This document shows positions 12,013 to 21,585 of a DNA stretch of 64,000 nucleotides, in pieces. Where the stretch lies: positions 1,175,511-1,239,510 of the forward strand of contig NW_017265148.1 of assembly GCF_001638985.1 (NCBI RefSeq), in the 5' to 3' direction. Within the stretch, counting starts at the first letter, position 1, and each line of letters begins with the position of its first letter. Under the pieces are notes generated by a model that saw only the letters and a list, made by a program, of their open reading frames with translations, searched no databases and was not told the origin of the DNA. Source of the DNA: Phycomyces blakesleeanus NRRL 1555(-). Lineage: Eukaryota > Mucoromycota > Mucoromycetes > Mucorales > Phycomycetaceae. The translations under genes and the position numbers were made by a program.

Positions 12013-12186
12013 ATAAAAGCTATCTGTAGTTGATAAGATATTAAGACAGTTTGACTAGTGATAGTGGCTCCACTTCTCCCTCCCTCCTTTTATCCTTATC
12101 TACATTTTATACATTTTATATATATATACGTTTTCTTTATCAATACATTTTATATTCCTCTTTTACTTTCTTTACTTTTTCTTATT
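11612..12186. promoter_or_regulatory. Divergent promoter region (peroxiredoxin / AMPK gamma)
   Basis: AT-rich intergenic region separating the two divergent starts. It contains a TA microsatellite (about 11983-12010) and pyrimidine-rich DNA just before the AMPK gamma ATG. An unexpectedly GC-richer island (11847-11949) is listed separately. Confidence 0.6.
11847..11949 (+). other. Orphan exon-like island
   Basis: TTTTCTTTTACACAG at 11832-11846 is a good 3' splice site. It is followed by a 103-bp GC-richer stretch open in one frame to TGA at 11947-11949. That frame would encode about 33 residues (centre GSHGALIAWPQKGISVAS). I see no matching upstream exon, because the peroxiredoxin lies on the opposite strand upstream. 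It may be a relic of a displaced gene end or a false resemblance. Confidence 0.3.
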
Positions 12187-12425
12187 ATGTCTTCATCTCC
12201 TCCATTTGGCTGGCAAAAACAATCCAATTCAAACAAGGATGATTCAAAAAAGAGCATCCAAATGCTCATGGAGTCATTTCTCAAGGAACACACAGCCTAC
12301 GATGTCTTGCCAGTAAGCTACCGTCTTGTCGTTTTCGATACATCTTTACTTGTCAAAAGAGCTTTGGCTGCTTTGATGCAGAATGGTGGGTGCACAATTT
12401 CTTTTTCTTTTTTCTATGTGTTTAC

Positions 12426-12457
<32 letters not shown>

Positions 12458-13206
12458 GCGTGTGTCATTTTCTCTATTATTCGTTTCATTTCTTCTTCCT
12501 CTTCTTTTTCATACAAATACATAAACACTTTGCCTCTACATATTCGGGTTATTTGTTTGTTAGTTTGCTTGTTTGGTTGTTTTCTTTTCCTTTAAAGAGA
12601 AATAGATAGATAGTGTGTCTTCCTCTTTTTCTTTTTCTTTTTATTATTACTTTGGCTTGGTTTGGGGTACCCTAGGTAGAGAACAGAAATTGCCCAATTC
12701 CCACCCCCCACCCCATCCCCTTTCTCAGGCATTGTCTCGGCTCCCCTCTGGTCAAGCAAGACCCAGAAATTTGCCGGAATGTTGATGGTTGCGGATTTTA
12801 TCAAGCTTATCCAGTACTACTACGCCCACGCCTCTGACCCGGACACCCTGCTCGAACTCGACACTCTTCAGATCCAAGACCTGCGTGATCCGGGACGGCA
12901 CAACGGGACTCTTGCACCCCAGCAGCTCCTCTCAATGCATCCCATGGCCAGTCTTCACGAGGCATGTCGGCTGTTGGCCGAGAGTAGGGCTCATAGGGTA
13001 GCTCTGTTGGACAGGGATGAGAGTGCATGCGGGACTGAGATGATCGTGAGTGTGATTACTCAGTACAGGCTGCTTAAGTTCATTGCTGTCAATGTAAGTT
13101 GAGTTTGCTGACAAAAGATCAGCCAAGAGATTTTAAAAAGGATAAAAAATAAATAAAAGGTTATATGGAAGGAATGGGCAGTGTTGGTGAGTGGGTAAAT
13201 TAAAAT

Positions 13207-13241
<35 letters not shown>

Positions 13242-14113
13242 TCTTGTGTTGCTGCTTTTGCTTGCTGACATGATAATAATGTGGAATTGGCTTGGCAGTT
13301 CAAGCAGACGGATGCGTTAAAACAGTCTTTAGCTGATCTCAAGATTGGAACATATGGAAGTGATGTCGCAACAGCTACCATTGATACTCCTGTGATCGAC
13401 ATCATCAATACCTTTGCTGAAATGAATATCAGTGCTATTCCAATTGTGGATGAGAACGGTAATTATGGGCCAAGATAACGCATATGTTGAAAGAAACAAA
13501 AAATAAATTAAAGTCAAGAAAAGAAAAAGGGAGATATATTAAGTGTGATTGATACTGAATGTATTTTGGTATTACTTTTTATTATTCTTGTAGGTGTTGT
13601 GTTGAATGTATATGAAACTGTGGATGTTATGGTGAGTAGAATGTGACTCTCTTCTTCTTCGTTTATGGCTTTTGAGTTTGATAGTCTCATATCTGTATGC
13701 ACCATTTAAACTGTCCTGATTATTACTAAATATATATATATATATTGAGTGTAGAGTATAGCAAAGAGTGGACTTTACAACAAATTGAATATTCCTGTTG
13801 GTGAAGTTATATCATCACGACCTACGGTAAATAACCATAGTACTAATAGTCATTTAGTCATTTAGTCATACAAAAATGGTAGAAATAAGAATGCTGTGTG
13901 GTTTATTTAAATATACATACATATATAATCTGGTGTAAATAGGACTACATTGGTGTTCACACCTGTACTATGGAATCAACCATTCACTCAATCTTTAATA
14001 TGATCCGAAAACAACGTACTTATCGCCTGGTTATCATTGACGATGAAAGCAAACTTGTTGGAATTGTCAGTCTATCGGATATACTTGGGTACCTTGTAGG
14101 ATATAAGCAATAA
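12187..14113 (+). CDS. snf4: AMPK/SNF1 gamma subunit (SNF4-like, four CBS domains)
   Basis: Regulatory gamma subunit of the SNF1/AMPK energy-sensing kinase. Six exons: 12187-12385, 12729-13093, 13299-13458, 13594-13631, 13755-13826 and 13943-14113. All introns are GT-AG, phases are consistent, and the total is 334 residues, close to yeast Snf4. CBS1 (about 40-100) has SAPLWSSKTQKFAGML. CBS2 (about 120-188) has HRVALLD. CBS3 (about 195-258) has ISAIPIVDENG. CBS4 (about 265-330) has YRLVIIDDESKLVGIVSLSD. The CBS1 strand before APLW reads NGIVS, like fungal proteins and unlike the Arg-containing animal one. CBS4 has Tyr where animals have His before the Arg. These differences suggest altered nucleotide sites (inference from family knowledge). 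The ATG at 12187 was chosen because the upstream open frame is T-rich translation. Exon 4 is a 38-bp micro-exon. Confidence 0.95.
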
Positions 14114-15839
14114 ATAAGAAAGAGAAGAAAGAGAGATAAAATATTGATAGTTTAACATGTGGGTATAATATAAGATAATGAATAGAAGCTATAATTATGA
14201 TAATTATGATGATGAACCAAACCATAATTTATAAATACAATAATTATATAAGTTTGTAAAGTTTATCAATATTGATCAATATGAAAGAAGGGGTTTCAGC
14301 AGTACTTTAATTTTAATATATTATTGCCTGAAATTGATCTAGAAAGGAAGAAGAAACTCGGCGTCCAATTATCTAACAAGGGGATTAATAGAAAGGTAGT
14401 AGGGATCGCAAAATTGTCAACTGTATACCAACAATATATATATATATATATATAATAGCAACAGTATATAGAATGAGGTTTTGCATGATAAGTCATTTTT
14501 TGGATGGTGCGAAAACCGCTCCCAAAAAGGCTTCGTAAAGGAAAAACGTGCAGATAGCCATTGTTGATATCCTTCCTTGAAGGTCTTGGACTTCACCAAA
14601 GAAACCCAGTGGGAAAAATGCATGGTCAATACGTAGTGCTGTAATTCCCTTGGACTCACTGGTTCGTGGATCTACTTTTCTCTACAGGATTTTTGGGTAG
14701 TATACTAATTCACTGCATCAATAACACTAATAGCAGCACCTATCATCCAAAACGAGGTCTGCTTCCGTGTTGTGGGAAGAATAGTCTAAATTCACAGTTT
14801 TTTTTTGTTTCTGGCCTTTTATATAGAGTATTAAATAAGCCTTAGGAAATGAAAGTACTTCAACCATATATGGAACATATAATGCCCATAGGGATAAATA
14901 TTGATTGTCTTTATGTCTAACTTTGACACGAGTTCCAGACAAGGGTCTTATAAATATCTTTAGTTGGCAACTCTATGCAAGTATTATGTAGCTGAAAAAA
15001 AAACATGTGTTTTCTTAAGTTTCTTTCTATATTCAAAAGTCGTTGAAGATGAGGTCCCTTCTTTGCTCTCCTTTGTATCTTTTCAAAAAAATGAGCTTAC
15101 TAATATCGAAAGAAGAATTGTTTGTTTCAAAAAAGAAAATAAAACTATCCGGAGAGAATCGGAAAAAAAAGAACAAAAGGGAAGACAATCAATCAGAAAA
15201 GGTTCTCACTTGTCTGCATCAATACCAAGTTTATTATTTTGATGGTTTAAATTGGTACAGGGAACAATATTGCAGCTTATTTGAGAGTATTGGTATTGAA
15301 ATAAGCTAGAAGGGATCTGACAGGCAAACATGAGCTGGGCCCAGTGTAGATGGATTTGCACAGCAATTTTGAGAAACATTACGGGCAGCCTGGACAGCCT
15401 GAAAGTATTCAATGCTACTCATCATCAGTATGTCATGGCGGCACACATTTTTTGGATTGTGGATCAGACTTTGCAGCAATCTTACAGGTGAAAATATTTT
15501 ATTGTGGGTTTTTCTAGGCCTTGCGCATTTTAGCATATTGGCTACCCGATGAGAGCTGAAGAATAAATGAAAATAATAAAAAGTAACCCCCTAAATATGA
15601 GGGGGAATAAAAAAATATGTAAAAAGTGAAGGATAAATAAAGAAAAAGTAGGGAACACGCATGACAGAAACAAAGATGAATAGTCAGCAAAACAGTAAGA
15701 GAGTACGTAAAAAAACCCCTGTGGGGGAAAATGGCTTTTAGAAAGTCTAAGACTAAAATAGATAATACAGCTAGTAATAATACAGGTGAAATAAATATAT
15801 AAGAAAAATAAATGACACGAAAGAATCGAGAATAAGTAA
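14114..15839. other. Intergenic, unrecognised minus-strand frames
   Basis: No gene can be named. Two open frames on - (14942-14727 and 14659-14417, 71 and 80 codons) contain ordinary-looking residues (for example SPRELQHYVLTMHFSHW) and could be exon remnants of one decayed gene. Another - frame lies at 15306-15536. G/C hairpins near 15580 and 15715 are listed separately. Confidence 0.4.
15586..15604. terminator. CCCCCT/AGGGGG hairpin downstream of zinc-finger ORF
   Basis: CCCCCT-AAATATG-AGGGGG is a perfect 6-bp G/C stem in AT-rich DNA. A second one, CCCC-TGT-GGGG, sits at about 15716-15726. Both lie 100-250 bp downstream of the stop of the minus-strand zinc-finger ORF, in its probable 3' UTR. 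The role is unknown. Confidence 0.45.
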
Positions 15840-18218
15840 CTAGGTACTGACGGCACCAGAATTGGGAACGGATTTCAGCAGGGATAGGAGCTCCAAAGAG
15901 AAATCCCTTTTAGAAACTCGGACGATCCATTTATGGATCCAGCGAGCAGGTGACAATGGAGACAAACCAGGCAGTGTATCCAAGGCAGGGCCAATAGGCG
16001 GTGTGCAAGTGTCAGTCACAAGTGAGGCCGGTGAAACAGGAGTATGAGTCAACATTGGCGGTTCAGGTATTGTGGCCTTGCCCTTTGCTCTATCGGACTT
16101 TTTCCCACGTCCACGTCTAGTCTTTTTCGTTTCGACCTTCTCCACATATATCTCCATGGCTTCCACATCAGCATTGTCATTGTCATCATTATTTTCATCG
16201 TCGTCATTAGATGAGTCCAAAGCAGCTTCAATCATCGAAACAGTCATGGGGCGAACAGCAGGCACACATGCCTGACCAGGCCGGACAGCAGCAGATTTGT
16301 TACGACGTGATCGTCGACGTGGAACAACATTCACATCAACATCCAAAGAAGACGAGAGATTATCAATGGGGGTCAGGATAGGTGCATCAGCATTCACCAA
16401 GTTCAGCAAAGCAGTACGACTAGGGTGCATGGAGTCACCAATAAGTGGGAAAGTGACGATTGGTGAAGATGATGCAGCAGACGATTCCATCAGCGCAAGT
16501 CGTTGTGGGTGAATGGCAGCAAATCGTCGAGCAGGTGGAGGACGCAATGAAGATACGGGTGTCAAAGTGGCAGGTAGTGCGAGTGGAGGCGTGACAGGAT
16601 GTGCAGCCACAGCAGAATTCCGGCGATCCTGGTCTGCAAAAAGACGAGCACGATGAGCAGGGTCCATGTTCCAACAGTCGTTCCAATTGACAGCAGAAGA
16701 AGACACATCATGTGAGGAAGAGGATAAATGCGAAGATGGAGGTGAAGCAGAAAGAGTAGACAACACAGTAGCAGGCGCACCATCATTGCAAAGTGCAAGT
16801 TCGGCAGTATCTCCAATAATTGAATTATCCACAACAGGCGCAGTCGCATTGTCAGCAGTGTCAGAAGCGTCAGTGGCATCGTCACCAAGTATATCGGCCA
16901 GCACATCACCAACAGGTGCAGAAGAAGCAAGAAGCAGAGGAGAGATCTGGGGTGATGGTGAGGGTGATGGTGAAGAAAAAGGTAGTGATGGAAGTTTAAG
17001 GTCAAGGCCCCGCAGAAAATTCGACGCTTGCTCGGAAGCAGAGACAATAATAGGAGCAGCAGAAGCAATCTGGGGATCATGAGCAACAGAGGCTAATGTT
17101 TTCGCAGGTGGTCGCGTGTATCGATGTCCAGTTTGTTGAGGTGAGCGGTCATTCAGAGTACGTTTGCCAAGTAAGAAAATGAGGGAAGGCTGAGGGGGTA
17201 GTGCAGGAGAAACAGCAAGAGGTGTTGCATACCCAGAGCTAATATTATCCTCAATCCCATCGTCAATAACAGAGGATGTTGTGTTATCCAAGGCCCCCAA
17301 TGGTGTATCAAAAGCCTCAATAGGTGTATCATCCAAGTCGTTTTCATAATCAACACCAACGTCCACGTTCGCACTCAATGCAGAAAACGGATAATTGCCA
17401 ACAAGAGAGAGAATGCCAGACTGTTGTGGTGAGTTGGAAGACGTGTGTAGAAATGAACTGATGATATTAGGATGTTTCCATATGCGCTTTTGACGAAGGT
17501 GTTGAGTAACAGTAGCAGAATCCCAACCAACAAGACCAATAATTTCGTGCAGAGAAGAGAGGTCGGTTCCAGCAAAAGGGAGACGCCATGTGCCTGCAAG
17601 GGCATCAACAAAACCAGGGTGTGTCTGACGATGAGCAACAATATCACAGGAAGGAAAGTATTGGTCACAACCATAGCAGATACTGTTGTCGAGGTCAACA
17701 TCATCAACATCAGTCCCAACAGAACAGTCATATTTCACATGGTTGGTCACATCCAACTTTTCAACAGTGGCAAACCCACAACGACACGGACAAGTCCAAA
17801 CGATCCGCAAATATCGTTTGTGCTTGAGAAGATGGTGTCGTTGCAAAGAGTAGGCCTCAGTGTACTGGCGAGGGCAACAGGGACAGATGAAGGCCTTGGC
17901 CGTGCTGATAACGGAAAAGTCGTCAATAGGGCGGAAATCGGGTGCCTTGCCCAAGATAGGTGGGACACGAACAAGGTGAGGCTCCACATAAGATGTGACA
18001 CAATCATGGTGAATAAAGTCGTCGCGAGTTGCAAAAGAGTGAGCACACTCATAGCATTTCCAGTCATTGACAAATTTCCGTTTGTGTTTGTGAGAACCAT
18101 GCAAGGAGAATGCGCGTGCAGAGAAGAATAGTGTATGTTCGGTGGGGGGGCACAATGGACAACGGAAAAAATCAGAGTCGATGTACCCATCAAAGTGTTG
18201 GGTAAGAGTGGCGGACAT
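15840..18218 (-). CDS. Multi-zinc-finger protein of unknown function
   Basis: Uninterrupted ORF. The open frame begins at 18389, but its first 57 codons are Phe/hydrophobic translation of a T-rich stretch. I prefer the ATG at 18218 (MSATLTQHFDGYIDSDF), which gives 792 residues. The N-terminal quarter has about five Cys/His finger-like modules: FRCPLC..HGSHKH, WKCYEC..HHDC, FICPCC..RHHLLKH, WTCPCRCGF..HVKYDC and ICYGCDQYF..HRQTH. The middle is Ser/Pro/Ala-rich and probably disordered. Near the C-terminus lie an Asp/Asn-rich run and basic RRRSRRNK and KKTRRGRGKK patches that could bind nucleic acid. Finger-bearing N-termini of this kind occur in transcription factors and in R2/NeSL-type retrotransposon proteins. 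No reverse transcriptase follows, so which applies is open. It starts about 400 bp beyond a co-oriented tRNA gene and is much more GC-rich than its flanks. Confidence 0.6.
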   Translation of the reverse strand: MSATLTQHFDGYIDSDFFRCPLCPPTEHTLFFSARAFSLHGSHKHKRKFVNDWKCYECAHSFATRDDFIHHDCVTSYVEPHLVRVPPILGKAPDFRPIDDFSVISTAKAFICPCCPRQYTEAYSLQRHHLLKHKRYLRIVWTCPCRCGFATVEKLDVTNHVKYDCSVGTDVDDVDLDNSICYGCDQYFPSCDIVAHRQTHPGFVDALAGTWRLPFAGTDLSSLHEIIGLVGWDSATVTQHLRQKRIWKHPNIISSFLHTSSNSPQQSGILSLVGNYPFSALSANVDVGVDYENDLDDTPIEAFDTPLGALDNTTSSVIDDGIEDNISSGYATPLAVSPALPPQPSLIFLLGKRTLNDRSPQQTGHRYTRPPAKTLASVAHDPQIASAAPIIVSASEQASNFLRGLDLKLPSLPFSSPSPSPSPQISPLLLASSAPVGDVLADILGDDATDASDTADNATAPVVDNSIIGDTAELALCNDGAPATVLSTLSASPPSSHLSSSSHDVSSSAVNWNDCWNMDPAHRARLFADQDRRNSAVAAHPVTPPLALPATLTPVSSLRPPPARRFAAIHPQRLALMESSAASSSPIVTFPLIGDSMHPSRTALLNLVNADAPILTPIDNLSSSLDVDVNVVPRRRSRRNKSAAVRPGQACVPAVRPMTVSMIEAALDSSNDDDENNDDNDNADVEAMEIYVEKVETKKTRRGRGKKSDRAKGKATIPEPPMLTHTPVSPASLVTDTCTPPIGPALDTLPGLSPLSPARWIHKWIVRVSKRDFSLELLSLLKSVPNSGAVST

Positions 18219-18623
18219 GGTGGCGGAAAATGGTCGGACAGAGAAAAAAAAAAGGAAAAAAAAAGGATACCAGGCCCCAGCAATAAGCATTGTCGAAAAA
18301 GAAAACGTATGAAAATGTTGGAAGACGAGGCTGAAAATTTCACAGTAGTTTGTTGTTGACGAGTAGATCGAAAGTGTGTTAATGGCCAATGCCGAGTTAC
18401 TTAATAATTAAAAGGTGTTTTTCAACGATGTTGACAAGGTTGAGATGAGCTGAGATGGCGGAATCACAAGATTTTCGGACAGATGTTGAAAAAAAAAATA
18501 TGTTTCAGTTGTCGCAGAGATACACTTCTTGTACCAAAAGATAGGTCTTGACGAGGTTGTTCTTTTGTATTAAGTGCAAAAAGTATGTTATTTTGATAGA
18601 TTATGAGTATTCGGCAAAACTAT
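18219..18623. promoter_or_regulatory. Upstream region of zinc-finger ORF / 3' flank of tRNA
   Basis: Non-coding 405 bp between the chosen zinc-finger start and the 3' end of the tRNA-Glu gene. It has an A-run near 18491-18500, which is a T-run in the sense of both minus-strand genes. No other feature was recognised. Confidence 0.4.
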
Positions 18624-18694
18624 TCCGCATCGGGGAATCGAACCCCGGTCACGACGGTGAAAGCGACGGATCATAACCACTAGACCAATGCGGA
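18624..18694 (-). tRNA. tRNA-Glu (anticodon UUC)
   Basis: The reverse complement folds as a canonical 71-nt cloverleaf. The acceptor stem is TCCGCAT/ATGCGGA. The D-arm box A reads TGGTCTAGTGGTTA, the anticodon loop is CTTTCAC (UUC), and the T-arm box B is GGTTCGATTCC. There is no intron. CCA is not encoded, as expected for a eukaryotic nuclear tRNA. Confidence 0.97.
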
Positions 18695-18789
18695 TTACAT
18701 GATATTGATGTAAAACGCAAAGTAATGTAGAAATAAAATATGGATTACTGCTGAATCTGAGAGTAAGACGAAAGGATAAAATAATATAA

Positions 18790-19122
18790 TTATATTTTGA
18801 AATAAAGAAGTAGAAACAAAGTGCAGACAAGAAGTACAGTGAGACTTTGTTTATTGATGAAAAGAGAAATGATCTTCTATTACTATTTGTTATCTGACTT
18901 TATATAGACATTGCGTGTGTATTTGAGATAATGATACGAGTATATCATATGATATCTGTTTTCTTATATCATAGATGATATATTGTTAAGTTATTACCCA
19001 CACTCTTATTTGAGTGATTAGTGATGTTGACTAAGTTGTGTGACCTTGTTGTCAGTATGTTATTCATTTAATGATAGTGTGAGAAATAGATACTGGTCGC
19101 TTCTTCAATATGTCTGTTGTGA
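18790..19122 (-). repeat. LTR C-related fragment (minus orientation)
   Basis: Read on -, it shares with the LTR C copy at 35348-36286 the blocks GCGACCAGTATC, ACACACGCAATG TCTATATAAA (TATA box), AATAGAAGATCAT and TCAATAAACAAAGTCTCAC (poly-A signal region). The 5' part of the LTR is missing or diverged beyond 19122. No TSD was found. Confidence 0.75.
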
Positions 19123-19545
19123 GGAGAAAATAAAGCAAAATACAATATAAATAAAAGAATTTATGAGAACTTATATAGGTTGTTTATTTCAAAAGAAAAA
19201 TAAAAAATAATAATAATTCAATTATTTTTCTATACAGAAATATCTACTGATATTTATATGTTTTTTCTAATTTGTAATTCAGTGTATGCTTAAGTAATCT
19301 TTATCACAGTGAGTCATCTTCCAGAAGTATTGTTCTTCTGGAAATATCAGGAAAGACTAATTGATATGATACTTCTCCAGTCAGATCAGTCTGAAAGTTT
19401 TGGTAAAGAAGAATATTTATGCTATTAGTAATGTTTTACTATTTCGAGCCAGATACTCGGATAATGTTTCATAATATCAAATAGTTGTAGTTACAGTCTC
19501 TCAATTAAGTATTTGTCTAATAAAAGAAATATGTACATAAAATAT
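19123..19545. other. AT-rich stretch with one hairpin
   Basis: No gene. TTCCAGAAG (19319-19327) and CTTCTGGAA (19335-19343) form a 9-bp stem with a 7-nt loop. The segment is possibly part of an old LTR-type repeat, but I could not match it to another copy. Confidence 0.4.
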
Positions 19546-19762
19546 TGTTGTATTTGGGATACTTTAATATCTGATATCATATATGAACCTAGAAAGAAGT
19601 ACCTGTCAAAGAGGTTGTTATAAATGATTATCCAATATAAAGTCCTATTTGAAACATAAGAGCAATGTGTCAGATCCATCATTGGATCATTTTCAAGAAG
19701 TAGTTTAACTATTATTGCAAAGTCATTACAATGACTCATATCCAGGGTGACTAGATATATCT
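19546..19762 (-). repeat. LTR D-related fragment (minus orientation)
   Basis: It begins TGTTGTATTTGGGATAC, the reverse complement of the right end of LTR D (36440). It runs through TGTCAGATC, TCATATCCAGGGTGAC and AGATATATCT, where it is cut by LTR A copy 1. It matches both outer parts of the LTR D copy at 35149-36440 but lacks the LTR C that sits inside that copy. This independently confirms that C is an insertion there. Confidence 0.75.
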
Positions 19763-20306
19763 TGTGGTATTTCAGGTACGAAACAATAGAAAAATAAAAT
19801 ATTTGATAATAGAGACATATAGAAATACTTTGAGACTGTATATAAGTTGTCCTTTATTCATAAATAAAAAGTGTCCCTTTTTATAAGAAAACACAATCTG
19901 CTCTTGTCATTACGTCTTAGTTTCTTAAGGCTTTCTTCCTTTACTATATTTGGTTATTAGAGTGTATTTACTGCTTAACTAGTGTCGGTGTTACAATTAT
20001 GACATCAAGTCATAAATTGTATTTCTTTAGCTCTTAGCTATTCTTTTCTCTTTTATACTAGAGCTTTAGGGCTTTCTACTAAATTAGCTCCATATGGATC
20101 TGACACAGTTTACCCGGCAGTATGATATAATTATCTTAACAATCTTTAAGATATTATCTACAGTACTAACTGTAATAATTATTGGGCTGATTACTTAATC
20201 GTTTATATATATATTATACTGACAAGATGATAACTACTACGCTATCCCAATATGAATATGTTCTTATATGTGATAAATCCAACATCCGAGTGTCTGGATT
20301 ACCACA
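19763..20306 (+). repeat. LTR A, copy 1 (544 bp)
   Basis: It starts TGTGGTATTTCAGG and ends GGATTACCACA, so it has the TGTGGT...ACCACA inverted ends of an LTR. It is nearly identical to copy 2 at 35660-36202. The flanks (..TATCT and GAACA..) do not match, so no TSD is visible. It may be one end of a rearranged element. No internal gag/pol sequence is attached. Confidence 0.9.
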
Positions 20307-20579
20307 GAACATACTAAGACAAATACTAAGAATCTAGTCAATAATACTAAAAACATAAGAACTAAATCATAGAAGATAATGGTAGAGAAACAGACATTAC
20401 ATGATATCATCATATCATCATCAAGCTAAATACAATGTCTATATAAGCGCATAATACTAATAGCAATAGAACAACATCTCTTTTCTGATTCTTTCACTTC
20501 TTCTAATAAAACAAAATCTCATTGTACTCTTATATGCACTTGTTTTATTTTAAATCTCATTTTTTTCCCATATATAACA
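20307..20579 (+). repeat. LTR C-like sequence abutting E0
   Basis: It shares with LTR C the series AGAAACAGACATYACATGATAT, CAATGTCTATATAA, AATAGCAATAGAA and ACAAARTCTCA, and it ends ATATATAACA at 20579, like LTR C. It directly precedes the surviving part of the E0 transposase, so its insertion probably removed or separated the E0 5' end. Confidence 0.7.
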
Positions 20580-21442
20580 AATGGTTGCAAAGATACCATC
20601 TGAAGATATTAGTGCAAAAGTCCATGTACTAATGACAACTGACAACATCCCAGCTCTGGAAACAATGGCTTGTAATGTGGACTATATAAGTAAGGATGGC
20701 TGCTGCATCTGCCACGTTGTAGGCCAGTCTCCTGGCCATGACCAATATTTTCAAATGGCCTCTACCATAACCATGCGTGCATCAGAAAGCTTCAAGTAAT
20801 TTGACGAGGTAACATTATCAAGCAAAAAAGAGTTAACTGGCCAATCTCCATCCTCACTACTGAATTCCTTCTCTGGTCCGTTCTTTTTTATATTGGATGA
20901 AATGCATGGCGTTTGTCACAGAATTGCGAAACAGGTTTGGGGGCTTGTGTGTGACAAGTATAGAAAAGATCATTCTCTCTCTCTCTTATGCTGCTCAAAA
21001 AGAAATTGGCACTGTAATGATGTCAACTAGAAGAAGCATTCTGGCATCTTTCTATGGTGCTTAGATAAATGTTATGACAAGATCAAAATACTTCTGGGCT
21101 GTGGACTGGGTCAACTTCATCTTGTTTGTTATCTCCACGCTTGTGGTAGAGCATGTCTGCAGCCAAGTTGCCCACAAGGCGTTGCATGATCTTATCCAAA
21201 CAGGCAACCTACTCATAAGCTGGGAGTTATCAGTAGAGAAGAAAACCTTGATCAAAACATAAGCTTTAATTATAATTAATAAAATTGCTTTATAGCTTGT
21301 GTTAACTTATCTTTTTTTTTAGAAATCTCATTGCATGGAATGTATATCTGGAAGCCTTTCTAGCCAAAAAAGAGGTTCAGCTCAAAGTCTTTACAATTAA
21401 TCAGTATTTTCTGCAGCACTATTTTGCAATAATAGAAGCATA
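20580..21442 (+). pseudogene. E0 transposase-like pseudogene, 5' part
   Basis: Conceptual translation, with several stops and frame changes, gives a recognisable transposase-type protein. It contains CCICHVVGQSPGHD (about 20700-20740), then LDEMHGVCHRIAKQVWGLV, IGTVMMSTRRSILASFYGA and AVDWVNFILFVISTLVVE, and finally FTINQYFLQHYFAIIEA at its right end. The DEMH...W and AVDW(V)xF segments resemble transposase-like proteins common in Mucoromycota; the exact superfamily is not certain. The frame is cut at 21442 by DNA transposon E1 and resumes at 38950. The 5' end is replaced by an LTR C-like sequence. It is inactive. Confidence 0.75.
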
Positions 21443-21480
21443 CAGTCAAAGCTCAGTATAGTGATATTTGATATAGTGAT
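21443..21480 (+). repeat. E1 left terminal inverted repeat
   Basis: CAGTCAAAGCTCAGTATAGTGATAT matches the right end in all but two of its first 25 bases. A second TATAGTGAT copy follows. It is preceded by TA. Confidence 0.85.
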
Positions 21481-21585
21481 AATTTTTTGGAAAATTTGGG
21501 CCCGTGTCTGCTTATTATTACTATTTTTCAATATATTTTTTTTGTATTGTTTATTAAAGAAATTTCATAGTCATGTGCTATCTAT

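Noticed and set aside
12058..12186. Upstream in-frame start for the AMPK gamma gene
   Set aside because: The extra residues would be Leu/Phe/Tyr-rich translation of T-rich promoter DNA; the ATG at 12187 starts the conserved-looking protein.
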